This document shows positions 41,950-50,938 of a DNA stretch of 64,000 bases, one piece after another. The notes under the pieces were generated by a model. It was not told where the DNA came from and searched no databases. It was given only the letters and a program-made list of their open reading frames with translations. The stretch is from NCBI GenBank assembly GCA_934589155.1, contig CAKTNP010000001.1:62001-126000 (forward strand), in the 5' to 3' direction. Position numbers and translations under genes: made by a program. Positions within the stretch are counted from its first letter, which is position 1; each line of letters starts with the position of its first letter. The DNA is from an uncultured Oscillospiraceae bacterium. Its GTDB lineage: Bacteria > Bacillota > Clostridia > Oscillospirales > Oscillospiraceae.

Positions 41950-42786
41950 TCAGAACTCCAGAACCATGCCGTCATAGGCGGTCAGGAACCCTTCTTGCTC
42001 TGCCAGGGGGGCGAAATCGTCATAGACCACCCCCAGGCCGTTGTGGGAGAAGTGGTTCAGCACAAAAATGGTGTTTCCGTCGGCGATGCCCCGGGCGTAC
42101 AGGACCTCCCGCAGGGCCATGCACCGGCCCAGGTTCATGTGGCCCATATAGGTGGCGTGGCCGTTTCCGTCGGTGCAGTCCAGGGAGATTACCGTCAGGG
42201 GATGCCCCAGACTCTCCAGGCACTTTAGGGTCTGCTCGCAGTATTCGCTGGAGTCGTTGGCGTAGAACAGGCTCTTTCCGTCCTTTTGGAGCACGTACAG
42301 CAGGGGATCGGATCTGGGATCATGGGCCGCCCGCACCGGCATTACTTCGTACCCCTCCACGGTAAAGGGCTGAAAGGCCGACACCCGCCGGACCTGGAGA
42401 TCCGTCTCCGGCATCCCCACGTGGTCGATCATGGCCCGGATCCTCTCATAGCCGTCCTTGTCGGAGTACAGGACCAGAGGCGGCCTGTCCCGGAGTACGG
42501 CGTACATGCCTCGCATTCGATATTCCAGATCCTCGGGGTACAGGTGGTCCGCGTGGGAGTGGGTGATGAGGCAGGTCTCGATTTTATGGAGGGGCAGATT
42601 GTAACGCAGGAAATGGGTGTAGGTGTCCGGAGGAAAGTCGATCAGGATCCGCCCGTCCACCAGGGCCTGGGTCCGGGTGCGGATGTTCCGGCCCCCAAGG
42701 CGCCGGGACCGGATACAGCGCTCACATTCACAGAACAGGGAGGGGACGCCCTCGGCGGCTGCGGTGCCCAGATATTGGATCTTCAT
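41950..42786 (-). CDS. MBL-fold metallohydrolase (PhnP-like)
   Basis: A 278-residue metallo-beta-lactamase-fold hydrolase. It begins MKIQYLGTAAAEGVPSLFCE with a Cys cluster (CECERC) like that of PhnP phosphodiesterases. It carries the metal-binding CLITHSHADHLYPEDLEY, then LYVLQKDGKSLFYANDSSEY and a late NHFSHNGLG. The start at 42786 follows GAGGTCCTG; the longer upstream frame is rejected as it crosses the HtrA terminator. Cyclic nucleotide or phosphoribosyl phosphodiesterase activity is possible but unproven. Confidence 0.83.
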   Translation of the reverse strand: MKIQYLGTAAAEGVPSLFCECERCIRSRRLGGRNIRTRTQALVDGRILIDFPPDTYTHFLRYNLPLHKIETCLITHSHADHLYPEDLEYRMRGMYAVLRDRPPLVLYSDKDGYERIRAMIDHVGMPETDLQVRRVSAFQPFTVEGYEVMPVRAAHDPRSDPLLYVLQKDGKSLFYANDSSEYCEQTLKCLESLGHPLTVISLDCTDGNGHATYMGHMNLGRCMALREVLYARGIADGNTIFVLNHFSHNGLGVVYDDFAPLAEQEGFLTAYDGMVLEF

Positions 42787-42891
42787 AAACAGGACCTCGA
42801 TTCTATGCCATATAATATAAGGTAGGGGTTCTTCCTCTATGGTAGCGAAAAAGCCCCTTGGACGCAAGAGGGAAAACGAGGAAGCCTTGGT

Positions 42892-42936
42892 ATAGAAAAA
42901 AGGCGTCGGCGCAGTTTCTCTGCGCCGGCGCCTTTC
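42892..42936 (-). terminator. Terminator of the HtrA protease gene
   Basis: On the minus strand GGCGCCGGCGCAG and CTGCGCCGACGCC form a near-perfect hairpin followed by six T. Confidence 0.88.
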
Positions 42937-43009
42937 CGCCCAAGGGGGAGGGCAGCCCGGTTCGGGTCGCCCTCCCTGGGCAAACGTCCGGTTGGGACGG
43001 GATTTTTCT

Positions 43010-44536
43010 TTATTGACCGTTGCCGAAGAAACGGTGGAAGAACTCGTACCAATCGTCCCAGCTGCTGTCTTTATCGGGCAGCTGGCTGTCGCTGCCGGAC
43101 TGGCTGTCGTCATTGGGAGCGGTGGCCTCCGTGGCCTCGGTGGCGGTCTCGTCAGCCTTTTCCTCGAAGGTGATGTTCAGGGTGATCTGCTGGCCGTTCC
43201 GGTACACGGTGATGGTGTCGCTGTCTCCGGCGCTGCGCTTCTGCAGGGCTACCCGCAGGTCGCTGGTGCTTTCGATCTTGTCGCTGCCCAGGGCCGTGAT
43301 AATGTCGTTGGCCTGAACACCGGCGGCCTCTGCGGCGGAACCGGTGTTGACGGATACCACCTGCACGCCCTTGGGCAGGCCATAGGCCTTGGCTACGCTG
43401 GAATCCAGCTGCATATCCTGGACCATAACGCCCAGCTGAGCCCGGCCGGTCACATGACCGTGGGTCTTCAGATCGTCCACCAGCTTCATGACGTCATTGA
43501 TGGGAATGGCGAAGCCGATGCCCTCAATGGAGGCGCCGGAAGAAGTGGAGCCGGAATACTTGGCGCTGGTGATGCCGATGACCTCGCCCTTCATGTTGAA
43601 CAGGGGGCCGCCGGAGTTGCCGGAGTTGATGGCGGCGTCGGTCTGCATCATGGGAACGGAGGTACCGTCTGTGCTGACCATCCGGTCCTTGCCGCTGAGG
43701 TAGCCGCCGGTGAAGGAGGAGGTGAGCTCGCCCAGGGCGTTGCCGATGGCCACGACCTCTTCGCCTACGGTGGTGCTGTCGGAGTCGCCGATGGTGACGG
43801 TGGGCAGGTTCGCGGCGTCCACCTTCAGCAGGGCCACGTCATAGTACTCATCGGAGCCCACCACCGCGGCGTCGTACTCGTCGCCGTTGTTGGTGGTCAC
43901 CGTGACCTTCTGGCCGTTGGCGATCACGTGGTGGTTGGTCAGGATATAGCCGTCGTCGGAGATGATGAAGCCGGTGCCCATGCTCTGGAAGCCCTGACCG
44001 TTGCTGACGCCCTGGGTGGTGATGGACACCACGGTGTCCACGTTCTCGGCGTAGATCTGGGCGCCGCTCTTCAGACCCTCGGCGGATACGCTGGTGACGA
44101 TGGTGGTATTGCCCTTGCCGGTGCTCTGGGATTTCAGATCATCGATCTGCTGCTGCAGAGCCTGGGTCTCGCCGGAGTAGCGGTTATATGCCACGGCTCC
44201 CGTAATGGCGCCGCCGCCAAGGCCGCCCAGAATGGCGCAGACCAGAGCGATGGCCACCACCCGTCCGGCACCCCTGCGCTGTTTCTTTGCCTTGGGTGCC
44301 TTGGGGGCCTTCCCGCTGTTGCCGGGATAAGCCCAGCTGTCGCGGCAGGCATTGCTGCCGGGGCCCGCCTGGGCGGCGCCGGCTTCGGGCTGTGCCGTGT
44401 AGGCCGCTCCGGTATTCCCTTCGGGCGCCGTATGGGCTGCCTCGGCGCTGCTTTCCGCGGGGGCAGGAGCGGGCTCCTGCTCCGTGTTATTTTCAGAGTT
44501 GGCATTCCAACCGTTGATGTTTTCAAGGTCGTCCAT
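43010..44536 (-). CDS. htrA: HtrA/DegP-type membrane serine protease with PDZ domain
   Basis: A 508-residue surface protease for misfolded exported proteins. It has a long acidic, Ala/Pro-rich cytoplasmic tail (about 1-95), one membrane helix (VVAIALVCAILGGLGGGAIT), a trypsin-like S1C domain and a PDZ domain. The triad parts are LTNHHVIANG, DEYYDVALLKVD and the nucleophile Ser308 in NSGNSGGPLF. The PDZ domain is followed by an acidic/Ser-rich tail. AAGGAG lies 9 bases before the ATG at 44536, which decides against the ATG at 44543-44545 directly abutting that Shine-Dalgarno. Confidence 0.94.
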   Translation of the reverse strand: MDDLENINGWNANSENNTEQEPAPAPAESSAEAAHTAPEGNTGAAYTAQPEAGAAQAGPGSNACRDSWAYPGNSGKAPKAPKAKKQRRGAGRVVAIALVCAILGGLGGGAITGAVAYNRYSGETQALQQQIDDLKSQSTGKGNTTIVTSVSAEGLKSGAQIYAENVDTVVSITTQGVSNGQGFQSMGTGFIISDDGYILTNHHVIANGQKVTVTTNNGDEYDAAVVGSDEYYDVALLKVDAANLPTVTIGDSDSTTVGEEVVAIGNALGELTSSFTGGYLSGKDRMVSTDGTSVPMMQTDAAINSGNSGGPLFNMKGEVIGITSAKYSGSTSSGASIEGIGFAIPINDVMKLVDDLKTHGHVTGRAQLGVMVQDMQLDSSVAKAYGLPKGVQVVSVNTGSAAEAAGVQANDIITALGSDKIESTSDLRVALQKRSAGDSDTITVYRNGQQITLNITFEEKADETATEATEATAPNDDSQSGSDSQLPDKDSSWDDWYEFFHRFFGNGQ

Positions 44537-44632
44537 GTCTCGCATCTCCTTGTTTTTTATTGATATCCATACTATAGGCCCACTTTATGACAAAAGTGTG
44601 ACATGAAATGGAACGAATCTTGAATTTCCGTT

Positions 44633-45922
44633 TTATTCCACCGGGCGGCCCAGCTCCTCCGTGATCCGGACGGCCATGGCCTTCAGCACCGCGGCCACAT
44701 GGGCCCGGGTGGCGGTGGCCTTGGGGGCCGCCCGTCCGTCGCCCATGCCGGAGATGAGCCCGGCGTCCACGCTCCACTCCATGGCCGTTACGGCGTAGGC
44801 GGAGATGTCGCCGCTGTCCGTAAAGCCGGTGAGACCGGCCCGGCCCGTCCGGTCCAGACCCAGGTATCCGGCGTAGCGGTATAGAATCGTTACCATCTGC
44901 TCCCGGGTCACGGCAGCGTCGGGGGAGAAGCGGCCGCCGCCGGTGCCCGCCAGGATCCCCTGGGAGGCGGCCCAGTTCACGGCGTCATAGTACCAGGCGC
45001 CGGGAGCCACGTCGGAGAAGTGGGATCCGTCGCAGTCCGGGGATCCCTCGATTCGGTGGATGGCCGCCGCCAGCATGGCCCGGGTCATGGTGGAGCCCGG
45101 GGCGTAGCGGTCGGCGGAGACCCCCTGCAGCAGGCCGTGGCTGTATACAAAGGCCACGGTGTCGGCATACCAGTCTCCGGCGTTCACGTCCCGGAAATCC
45201 GGACGGATGGAGACAAAGGAGAGAGGGCCGCCCTCCCAGACGGCGTAGCCCCGGCCGTCCCGGACGAAGGACTTCTGCAGGATCTCTCCCTCCGGCGTCA
45301 CCGCCACCAGATCCGGAGCCGGAGCGGCGGTGACCTTCTGAATCGCGGTTATGCCGCAGACGGAGCAGCGGCGGCTCTGTTTATTCCCTGCGCCGGTGAC
45401 CCAGCCGGTCCATTGATGCAGGGCGGCGTTCACCTTGGCTCCGCAGACGGTGCAGAGCTGCCAGTGCTGGCTGGTGTTTTCCGCCCAGGCCAGGCCCGGT
45501 TGGTGAGCCGTCATGGCGATGGCCTCCGTGCGGACCTCCCGGCATACGGTGCAAGTATATTCCATCCTGCCCTCTTTCATACAGGTTGGCGCCTCTGTGA
45601 CCCGACCCTGGTCCCAGATGTGGCCCGGCGCGTCCAGAATGTTCCGCTGGATCCGCTGGCAGACCCGGCAGGCCACCACCTCAATCCGCTCGGTCGTGCA
45701 GGAGCCGGGGTCCTCCACGGATAAAAGAGACCACTGGTGGTCGCCCACCTCCATTTTCTCGCCGCAGAGGGTGCAGGTCTTCCAGTGCCGGTTTGGATCC
45801 TCCAGATACCAGTTGACCCCGGCCTCATGGGTGTGATCCTCGGCGGCCCGGGCGGAAAGGGGAAACGCCGCCACAAGACAGATCGTCAGAAATAGAACGA
45901 AAATTCTGGACCGAAAACCCAT
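44633..45922 (-). CDS. Secreted S-layer-homology protein with repeated CxxC modules
   Basis: A 429-residue exported protein with a signal peptide (FVLFLTICLVAAFPLSARA, cleavage near residue 26). The first half repeats a small Cys/His/Trp module: HWKTCTLCGEKME...HQW, VACRVCQRI...GHIW, YTCTVCREVR, HWQLCTVCGAKVN...HQW and RRCSVCGI. The second half has three SLH domains (FRDVNAGDWYADTVAFVYSH, FSDVAPGAWYYDAVNWAASQ, FTDSGDISAYAVTAMEWSVD), which bind pyruvylated cell-wall polymers. It is probably a cell-wall-attached protein; the CxxC modules look like zinc-ribbon-type repeats of unknown role. Confidence 0.88.
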   Translation of the reverse strand: MGFRSRIFVLFLTICLVAAFPLSARAAEDHTHEAGVNWYLEDPNRHWKTCTLCGEKMEVGDHQWSLLSVEDPGSCTTERIEVVACRVCQRIQRNILDAPGHIWDQGRVTEAPTCMKEGRMEYTCTVCREVRTEAIAMTAHQPGLAWAENTSQHWQLCTVCGAKVNAALHQWTGWVTGAGNKQSRRCSVCGITAIQKVTAAPAPDLVAVTPEGEILQKSFVRDGRGYAVWEGGPLSFVSIRPDFRDVNAGDWYADTVAFVYSHGLLQGVSADRYAPGSTMTRAMLAAAIHRIEGSPDCDGSHFSDVAPGAWYYDAVNWAASQGILAGTGGGRFSPDAAVTREQMVTILYRYAGYLGLDRTGRAGLTGFTDSGDISAYAVTAMEWSVDAGLISGMGDGRAAPKATATRAHVAAVLKAMAVRITEELGRPVE

Positions 45923-46277
45923 GCTTCTCTCTCCTTTTTTACGTTATGATCCATGTAAGTTTCATTTTCTGCGATCTAATTTTATCGAATCCAGTCGATT
46001 TTTTCAATCCCTTTTTCTGCATATTTTTCTGTTTTTCGACATCTTTCCGGCCTTATCTCCACAGATCGCGCTCCGCCGGGCCCCTTGCTGCCGACCGGAG
46101 AGGTATTTTTCCACACTATATCCTGCCGCAGGATATATTTTCTTACCTTCATGCCTATGCCGCCCTGGCCCGATTCCGCGAAATATTAAGACAAGAAATA
46201 AATAAAAAATTAGATAGTGTAAATGGCGAAAATAAAGGAATAATGTACATTTTTCTAACATTGCAGTCGTTTTTTAA
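45923..46277. other. AT-rich intergenic region beyond the distal end of the CRISPR array
   Basis: No gene is supported; short open frames here are AT-rich and lack ribosome sites. A near-palindrome ATATCCTGC-C-GCAGGATAT lies at 46118-46136. CRISPR transcription from the minus strand would run into this region. I see no clear intrinsic terminator for the array. Confidence 0.5.
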
Positions 46278-48781
46278 GTTGCCCCTCACGCCCCTGCGTG
46301 AGGGGCGACAAGTGCTGGCGAATACCTTACGGTATTCTTTTCCCTATTTCTACTCACGCCCCTGCGTGAGGGGCGACTAGCCAAGTTAAGAAACACAAAC
46401 CCCGGCGGCAAATTTCTACTCACGCCCCTGCGTGAGGGGCGACCTGGATCCGGCTGTCATCCAGGGCTCCCTGCACATGATTTCTACTCACGCCCCTGCG
46501 TGAGGGGCGACGGAAGTTCGTCCCTGCTGATGGCTGTGTGCGTCCATTTCTACTCACGCCCCTGCGTGAGGGGCGACCAGATCCCAAACAACACCAGCGG
46601 CACGGCCACGGTATTTCTACTCACGCCCCTGCGTGAGGGGCGACGCGCGAAGATGGGTCGTGACGTTGTCGGCCTCCATATTTCTACTCACGCCCCTGCG
46701 TGAGGGGCGACATTATTGATGATTTTTTTGATAGATTTGGATATGCATTTCTACTCACGCCCCTGCGTGAGGGGCGACTAACACAAAAAGAACTAGCAGA
46801 AATATTAAAAACAGATTTCTACTCACGCCCCTGCGTGAGGGGCGACTGAAAACAGCCCGTCCGTTGCGCTATGCTCTCGCTCATTTCTACTCACGCCCCT
46901 GCGTGAGGGGCGACAACTTATTTTGGGCGGTTACTGGTTAATAAATTTTTATTTCTACTCACGCCCCTGCGTGAGGGGCGACGAGATCCGGGAGGACTGG
47001 GCCAGCAAGCACTGGATATTTCTACTCACGCCCCTGCGTGAGGGGCGACAGCTGACGGTGGAGGCCCTGAACAACCTGATCCCCATTTCTACTCACGCCC
47101 CTGCGTGAGGGGCGACATAGCACCCATTAAGATTTATCACCCCTATGAAGATTTCTACTCACGCCCCTGCGTGAGGGGCGACGGTGTAAAAGTCAACGGA
47201 GAGGGAAGAAAAAGTACCATTTCTACTCACGCCCCTGCGTGAGGGGCGACTTTAACTATGACCCGTGTAAACATTATCGGTATTCATTTCTACTCACGCC
47301 CCTGCGTGAGGGGCGACGCCAAAGGGGGCCAAGGTCCGAGAGCAGTACTACATTTCTACTCACGCCCCTGCGTGAGGGGCGACGGCATTGTGCCGGTACC
47401 AGGATATTTGCCACAAAAATTTCTACTCACGCCCCTGCGTGAGGGGCGACACCAGTAATGGTAGTAGCTACAGTAGTTACCTGGATTTCTACTCACGCCC
47501 CTGCGTGAGGGGCGACTGCCAAGAACCATCTTGATGTTGTTCGGGGACCAAATTTCTACTCACGCCCCTGCGTGAGGGGCGACGTAAACGCCGAGGCTCG
47601 CCAGTGCGGGGCCAAATTTCTACTCACGCCCCTGCGTGAGGGGCGACGGAAAAGGCCACCATGCAAATCGGCGGCTGGTCCATTTCTACTCACGCCCCTG
47701 CGTGAGGGGCGACGAAAGGAAGATTGAAATGGAACGTGAAGAAATTATTTCTACTCACGCCCCTGCGTGAGGGGCGACACAAGGGGCCCACGTACCGGGC
47801 GAAGGCCTGGAAGATTTCTACTCACGCCCCTGCGTGAGGGGCGACTCTCATACGTGGTCAAAAGCACTTGCAAGACAAAATTTCTACTCACGCCCCTGCG
47901 TGAGGGGCGACTGCTTTCCGTTGGCTCCGCCGCCGGATCCGCATGATTTCTACTCACGCCCCTGCGTGAGGGGCGACGAATGACGCTCTTACTTATCTAG
48001 GCGTTACAAACTCCATTTCTACTCACGCCCCTGCGTGAGGGGCGACCGGGGCCGCAAAAAGCACCGCCGAAAATGCCGAACAATTTCTACTCACGCCCCT
48101 GCGTGAGGGGCGACCCTCTCCGGAGTGGCGAATAATTCCGCAAAGAATATTTCTACTCACGCCCCTGCGTGAGGGGCGACCGGTCCGCAAACGGGGGGCC
48201 ACTCAATGTGTATATTTCTACTCACGCCCCTGCGTGAGGGGCGACGGGGCCCCCACGGGATAGCGGTTCCCGGACTCGCTTATTTCTACTCACGCCCCTG
48301 CGTGAGGGGCGACCAGAGACGGCTACACCGATAGCCAACAGAGGGAGCAATTTCTACTCACGCCCCTGCGTGAGGGGCGACCCAACACCACCCGAGAAAC
48401 GATATGCTAAAGTTTCATTTCTACTCACGCCCCTGCGTGAGGGGCGACCGTCAACGGCAGACGGGCTAACCGTTACATTAGTATTTCTACTCACGCCCCT
48501 GCGTGAGGGGCGACAATTATTCGCCACTCCGGAGAGGTTGTAGTCTCTTATTTCTACTCACGCCCCTGCGTGAGGGGCGACATAGAGCCGTTAGGCCGCA
48601 TTGGTGCTACACCAAATTTCTACTCACGCCCCTGCGTGAGGGGCGACATGACGCTCTTACTTATCTAGGCGTTACAAATTCCATTTCTACTCACGCCCCT
48701 GCGTGAGGGGCGACCCGCAACCGTAACAATTACCGCAACGAGTGTTTTCATTTCTACTCACGCCCCTGCGTGAGGGGCGAC
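46278..48781 (-). CRISPR. Type I-C CRISPR array, 38 repeats and 37 spacers
   Basis: Thirty-seven essentially identical 32-base repeats plus one degenerate repeat alternate with spacers of 32-37 bases. In crRNA sense (minus strand) each repeat starts GTCGCCCCTCACGC and ends GTGAGTAGAAAT. CGCCCCT and AGGGGCG can form a 7-bp stem around CACGC, leaving an 11-base 3-prime TGAGTAGAAAT tag, as in other type I-C systems. The leader end is at 48781 beside cas2. The distal end is at 46278-46309, where the last repeat has lost the AGTAGAAAT end. Spacers at 48115-48148 and 48515-48549 overlap in target, as do 47978-48014 and 48648-48682. Confidence 0.98.
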
Positions 48782-48956
48782 AGCAATTTTGCACAAATCC
48801 GACTGCGGATATTACTGCAAATTGCTGAAAGTTCACACGTTTTTCTTGCGGACTTCTCAAATAACTTCCCAGAATCCTTAAAAAACGTGGAGATCAATGG
48901 GATTTCCTGCGCCAACCTCTCGGGGAATCCTGTTCGGGCTGGGGCGGCGCAGGAGG
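48782..48956 (-). promoter_or_regulatory. CRISPR leader
   Basis: This 175-base non-coding stretch lies between cas2 and the newest repeat. Directly beside the repeat, AGCAATTTTGCA (48782-48793) and TGCAAATTGCT (48816-48826) are inverted, with an inner ATCCG/CGGAT pair, so the leader end can form a hairpin-like or protein-bound structure. The array promoter should be here on the minus strand, but I could not place it confidently. Confidence 0.75.
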
Positions 48957-49247
48957 TTAAAAGATCAGGGGACTGCCGGCTTCTACCAGGGGGCGCTTGC
49001 CCATGGTCTCAATCCGGTTCTCATAGGAGTTACCTAGTCGATAAAAGCGGACCGAGTCCTGGGACATATCAATGACCTTTCCAAGTTCCTGCTTCAGTAC
49101 CACCAATTGCGCGGCATCTACCAATACCTCGAATACAGAGTTTTGAACCCTCATTCCATGGCGCTCACAGATCTTCGCGACCTTTCGCAGGCGCTTTTGT
49201 CCAGCAGCATCCGATGTGTCCACATCATAGGTCACAACAAGCATCAT
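48957..49247 (-). CDS. cas2: CRISPR-associated endoribonuclease/integrase subunit Cas2
   Basis: A 96-residue Cas2. It begins MMLVVTYDVDTSDAAGQKRL, the ferredoxin-like fold start with the conserved Asp after TY. HGMRVQNSVFEVLVD and DSVRFYRLG follow as expected. With Cas1 it forms the spacer-integration complex. It is the last cas gene, 6 bases after cas1 and directly before the leader. Confidence 0.96.
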   Translation of the reverse strand: MMLVVTYDVDTSDAAGQKRLRKVAKICERHGMRVQNSVFEVLVDAAQLVVLKQELGKVIDMSQDSVRFYRLGNSYENRIETMGKRPLVEAGSPLIF

Positions 49248-49253
49248 GGGCAG

Positions 49254-50279
49254 TTACCTCCACATAAAGGGCGGGTATCGGTCCAGATCCCCGCGAAGGA
49301 CCCGAGCAAACAGCATGGACTGTGTGTATGGAATCATTCCAATGGGAATCTTTTCCTTCAAAAACGGGTGTTGGATGGACTCTCGCTTTCTGGAACGCCA
49401 TTGTTCAAGAACCTTTCGGCGGCCCTTCTCGCTGAGATATACTGCGCCGAAATCTTTGGTAAAGTCCTGTTCCTGGAACTGATCCTTATTGAACATAGAA
49501 AGGACCAACCGGTCGCACAAGGGCGCTCGGAGCTCCTCCATCAGATCCAAAGCGAAGGATGGCCGCCCAGGGCGAAGGGTGTGGAGGTACCCCGCGGCAG
49601 GATCCAGGCCCACGGACTCCATGGAGGAACGGACCTCATGGGCAAATAAGGTATAGACAAAGGACAATACCGCATTGACTTCATTCAGAGGAGGCCGGCG
49701 GCTTCTCCGCTCAAATTGATAGCCCCTGGGACTGGAGAGCATATGGTCAAACCGAGAAAAGTAGACAGATGCCGCGGCGCCTTCCACCCCACGCATGGAA
49801 TCGATGTCGGTGCAGAGATCCAGCTGTTGAGCAATTTCAGAAAGATCGGCAATGGCCGAGGCCAGGGCGCTCCTCGATGCTTCATCCGGGGCGGAGCGGG
49901 CGTGGCGCATCAGCACAGTCTTGCTGTTTCGGATCTTGCAGAATAATAGATCGGCCACGAAACGCTTCACAAAACTTGTGTCCGTTAGGCTTTCGTACTG
50001 CCGTTTTCGCAACAGGACATTACCGCTGACGGGACCGCATAGGCGTCCCTGAAAGAAACCATTTTCACTGAGGAAGGTGATCGTTACGTCGTTCTGGGAG
50101 CAAAAAGACAATAGCGCAGTGGAAAGGGTGTTCTTTCCAAAGAGCACGATGGAGTTGACCTGGGAGATCGGTACGGAGGCCTTCTCCGTACCACCGATGG
50201 AAATGCAGATGTTTCCGTTTCGCTCGAAAAGATAACTTTCTGGCGTTGTAATGTACAGGGTCTCCAGCAGCTTCTTCAT
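49254..50279 (-). CDS. cas1: CRISPR integrase Cas1 (type I-C)
   Basis: A 341-residue Cas1c. The N-terminal beta domain (MKKLLETLYITTPESYLFER) precedes the helical catalytic domain. The metal ligands are expected in the glutamate of NEVNAVLSFVYTLFAHEV, in AGYLHTLRPGRPSFALDLME (His and Glu) and the following acidic residues. It cuts and joins new spacers with Cas2. The start overlaps the cas4 stop by 4 bases (ATGA). Confidence 0.96.
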   Translation of the reverse strand: MKKLLETLYITTPESYLFERNGNICISIGGTEKASVPISQVNSIVLFGKNTLSTALLSFCSQNDVTITFLSENGFFQGRLCGPVSGNVLLRKRQYESLTDTSFVKRFVADLLFCKIRNSKTVLMRHARSAPDEASRSALASAIADLSEIAQQLDLCTDIDSMRGVEGAAASVYFSRFDHMLSSPRGYQFERRSRRPPLNEVNAVLSFVYTLFAHEVRSSMESVGLDPAAGYLHTLRPGRPSFALDLMEELRAPLCDRLVLSMFNKDQFQEQDFTKDFGAVYLSEKGRRKVLEQWRSRKRESIQHPFLKEKIPIGMIPYTQSMLFARVLRGDLDRYPPFMWR

Positions 50280-50938
50280 AGAATTTCCTCCTTTATGGCT
50301 TCCATACGGAGCTGGGCGCAGTAGTCAGAAGCGGACCGCTGCACATTAGGCAGGCAGTATTCCTGAAGGGAGCATGCCATGCATTTGGAACCATATTCAG
50401 CCGGCGGGATAGTAAAGCCGCGACGGAGGGAATCGACCTGACGAATGGTTTTCCGCACTAGAGCCCGCAGTTCCTCGGTCAAAGGGACCGGGTACCGGCG
50501 GTGAGAGGTGATGTAGTAAATTGCACCTTCTGGGATCCGGGCTCCGAACATTTCCTCTAGGCACATAGCTTGAGCGCATAGCTGGATCTCATACTCCCGC
50601 TCTGAACGGACCTTCCCGTGCTTGTATTCCACGGGGTATAATGCCGCCGGGAAGTCCAGCGCCGGAATCTGGCAGCCATCGGGAGAGGCCTCAGCCTCAA
50701 TACAGTCGCATTTCCCGGCAATTCCAAGATTTGGAGAAAAGACGGGGAATTCGTAGAGCTTAGCGGAATTCCCCCGGCGCTCCACACGCTGGGCGTGGAC
50801 CCGCGCATGTTCGGAGCGACCCTTGGCCGTATCGGCATTTTCGGTCCACACCTGCTCGTTGGCCAACAGCGCAGCCCGCCGCAGGCAGAATCCAGCATGG
50901 GTCAGCTGAGAAATGGGAATCGGGTCCCAATCATTCAT
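50276..50938 (-). CDS. cas4: CRISPR-associated exonuclease Cas4
   Basis: A 220-residue Cas4 nuclease that trims prespacers and selects the PAM side. The RecB-like core contains the glutamate of YPVEYKHGKVRSEREYEIQL. The Fe-S cluster cysteines are one near the N-terminus (THAGFCLRRA) and three at the C-terminal CMACSLQEYC. The start at 50938 (MNDWDPIPISQLTHAGFCLR) overlaps cas7 by 8 bases. Confidence 0.94.
   Translation of the reverse strand: MNDWDPIPISQLTHAGFCLRRAALLANEQVWTENADTAKGRSEHARVHAQRVERRGNSAKLYEFPVFSPNLGIAGKCDCIEAEASPDGCQIPALDFPAALYPVEYKHGKVRSEREYEIQLCAQAMCLEEMFGARIPEGAIYYITSHRRYPVPLTEELRALVRKTIRQVDSLRRGFTIPPAEYGSKCMACSLQEYCLPNVQRSASDYCAQLRMEAIKEEIL

Noticed and set aside
46500-48780. 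Short open frames repeating SRPCVRGD or LTPLREGR within the CRISPR array
   Set aside because: They are translations of the 32-base repeats and are a well-known annotation artefact.
46278-48781. Self-targeting spacers against the phage regions of the window
   Set aside because: By eye none of the 37 spacers matches the cassette at 10370-17354 or the phage after 57181. A computed alignment would be needed to exclude imperfect matches.
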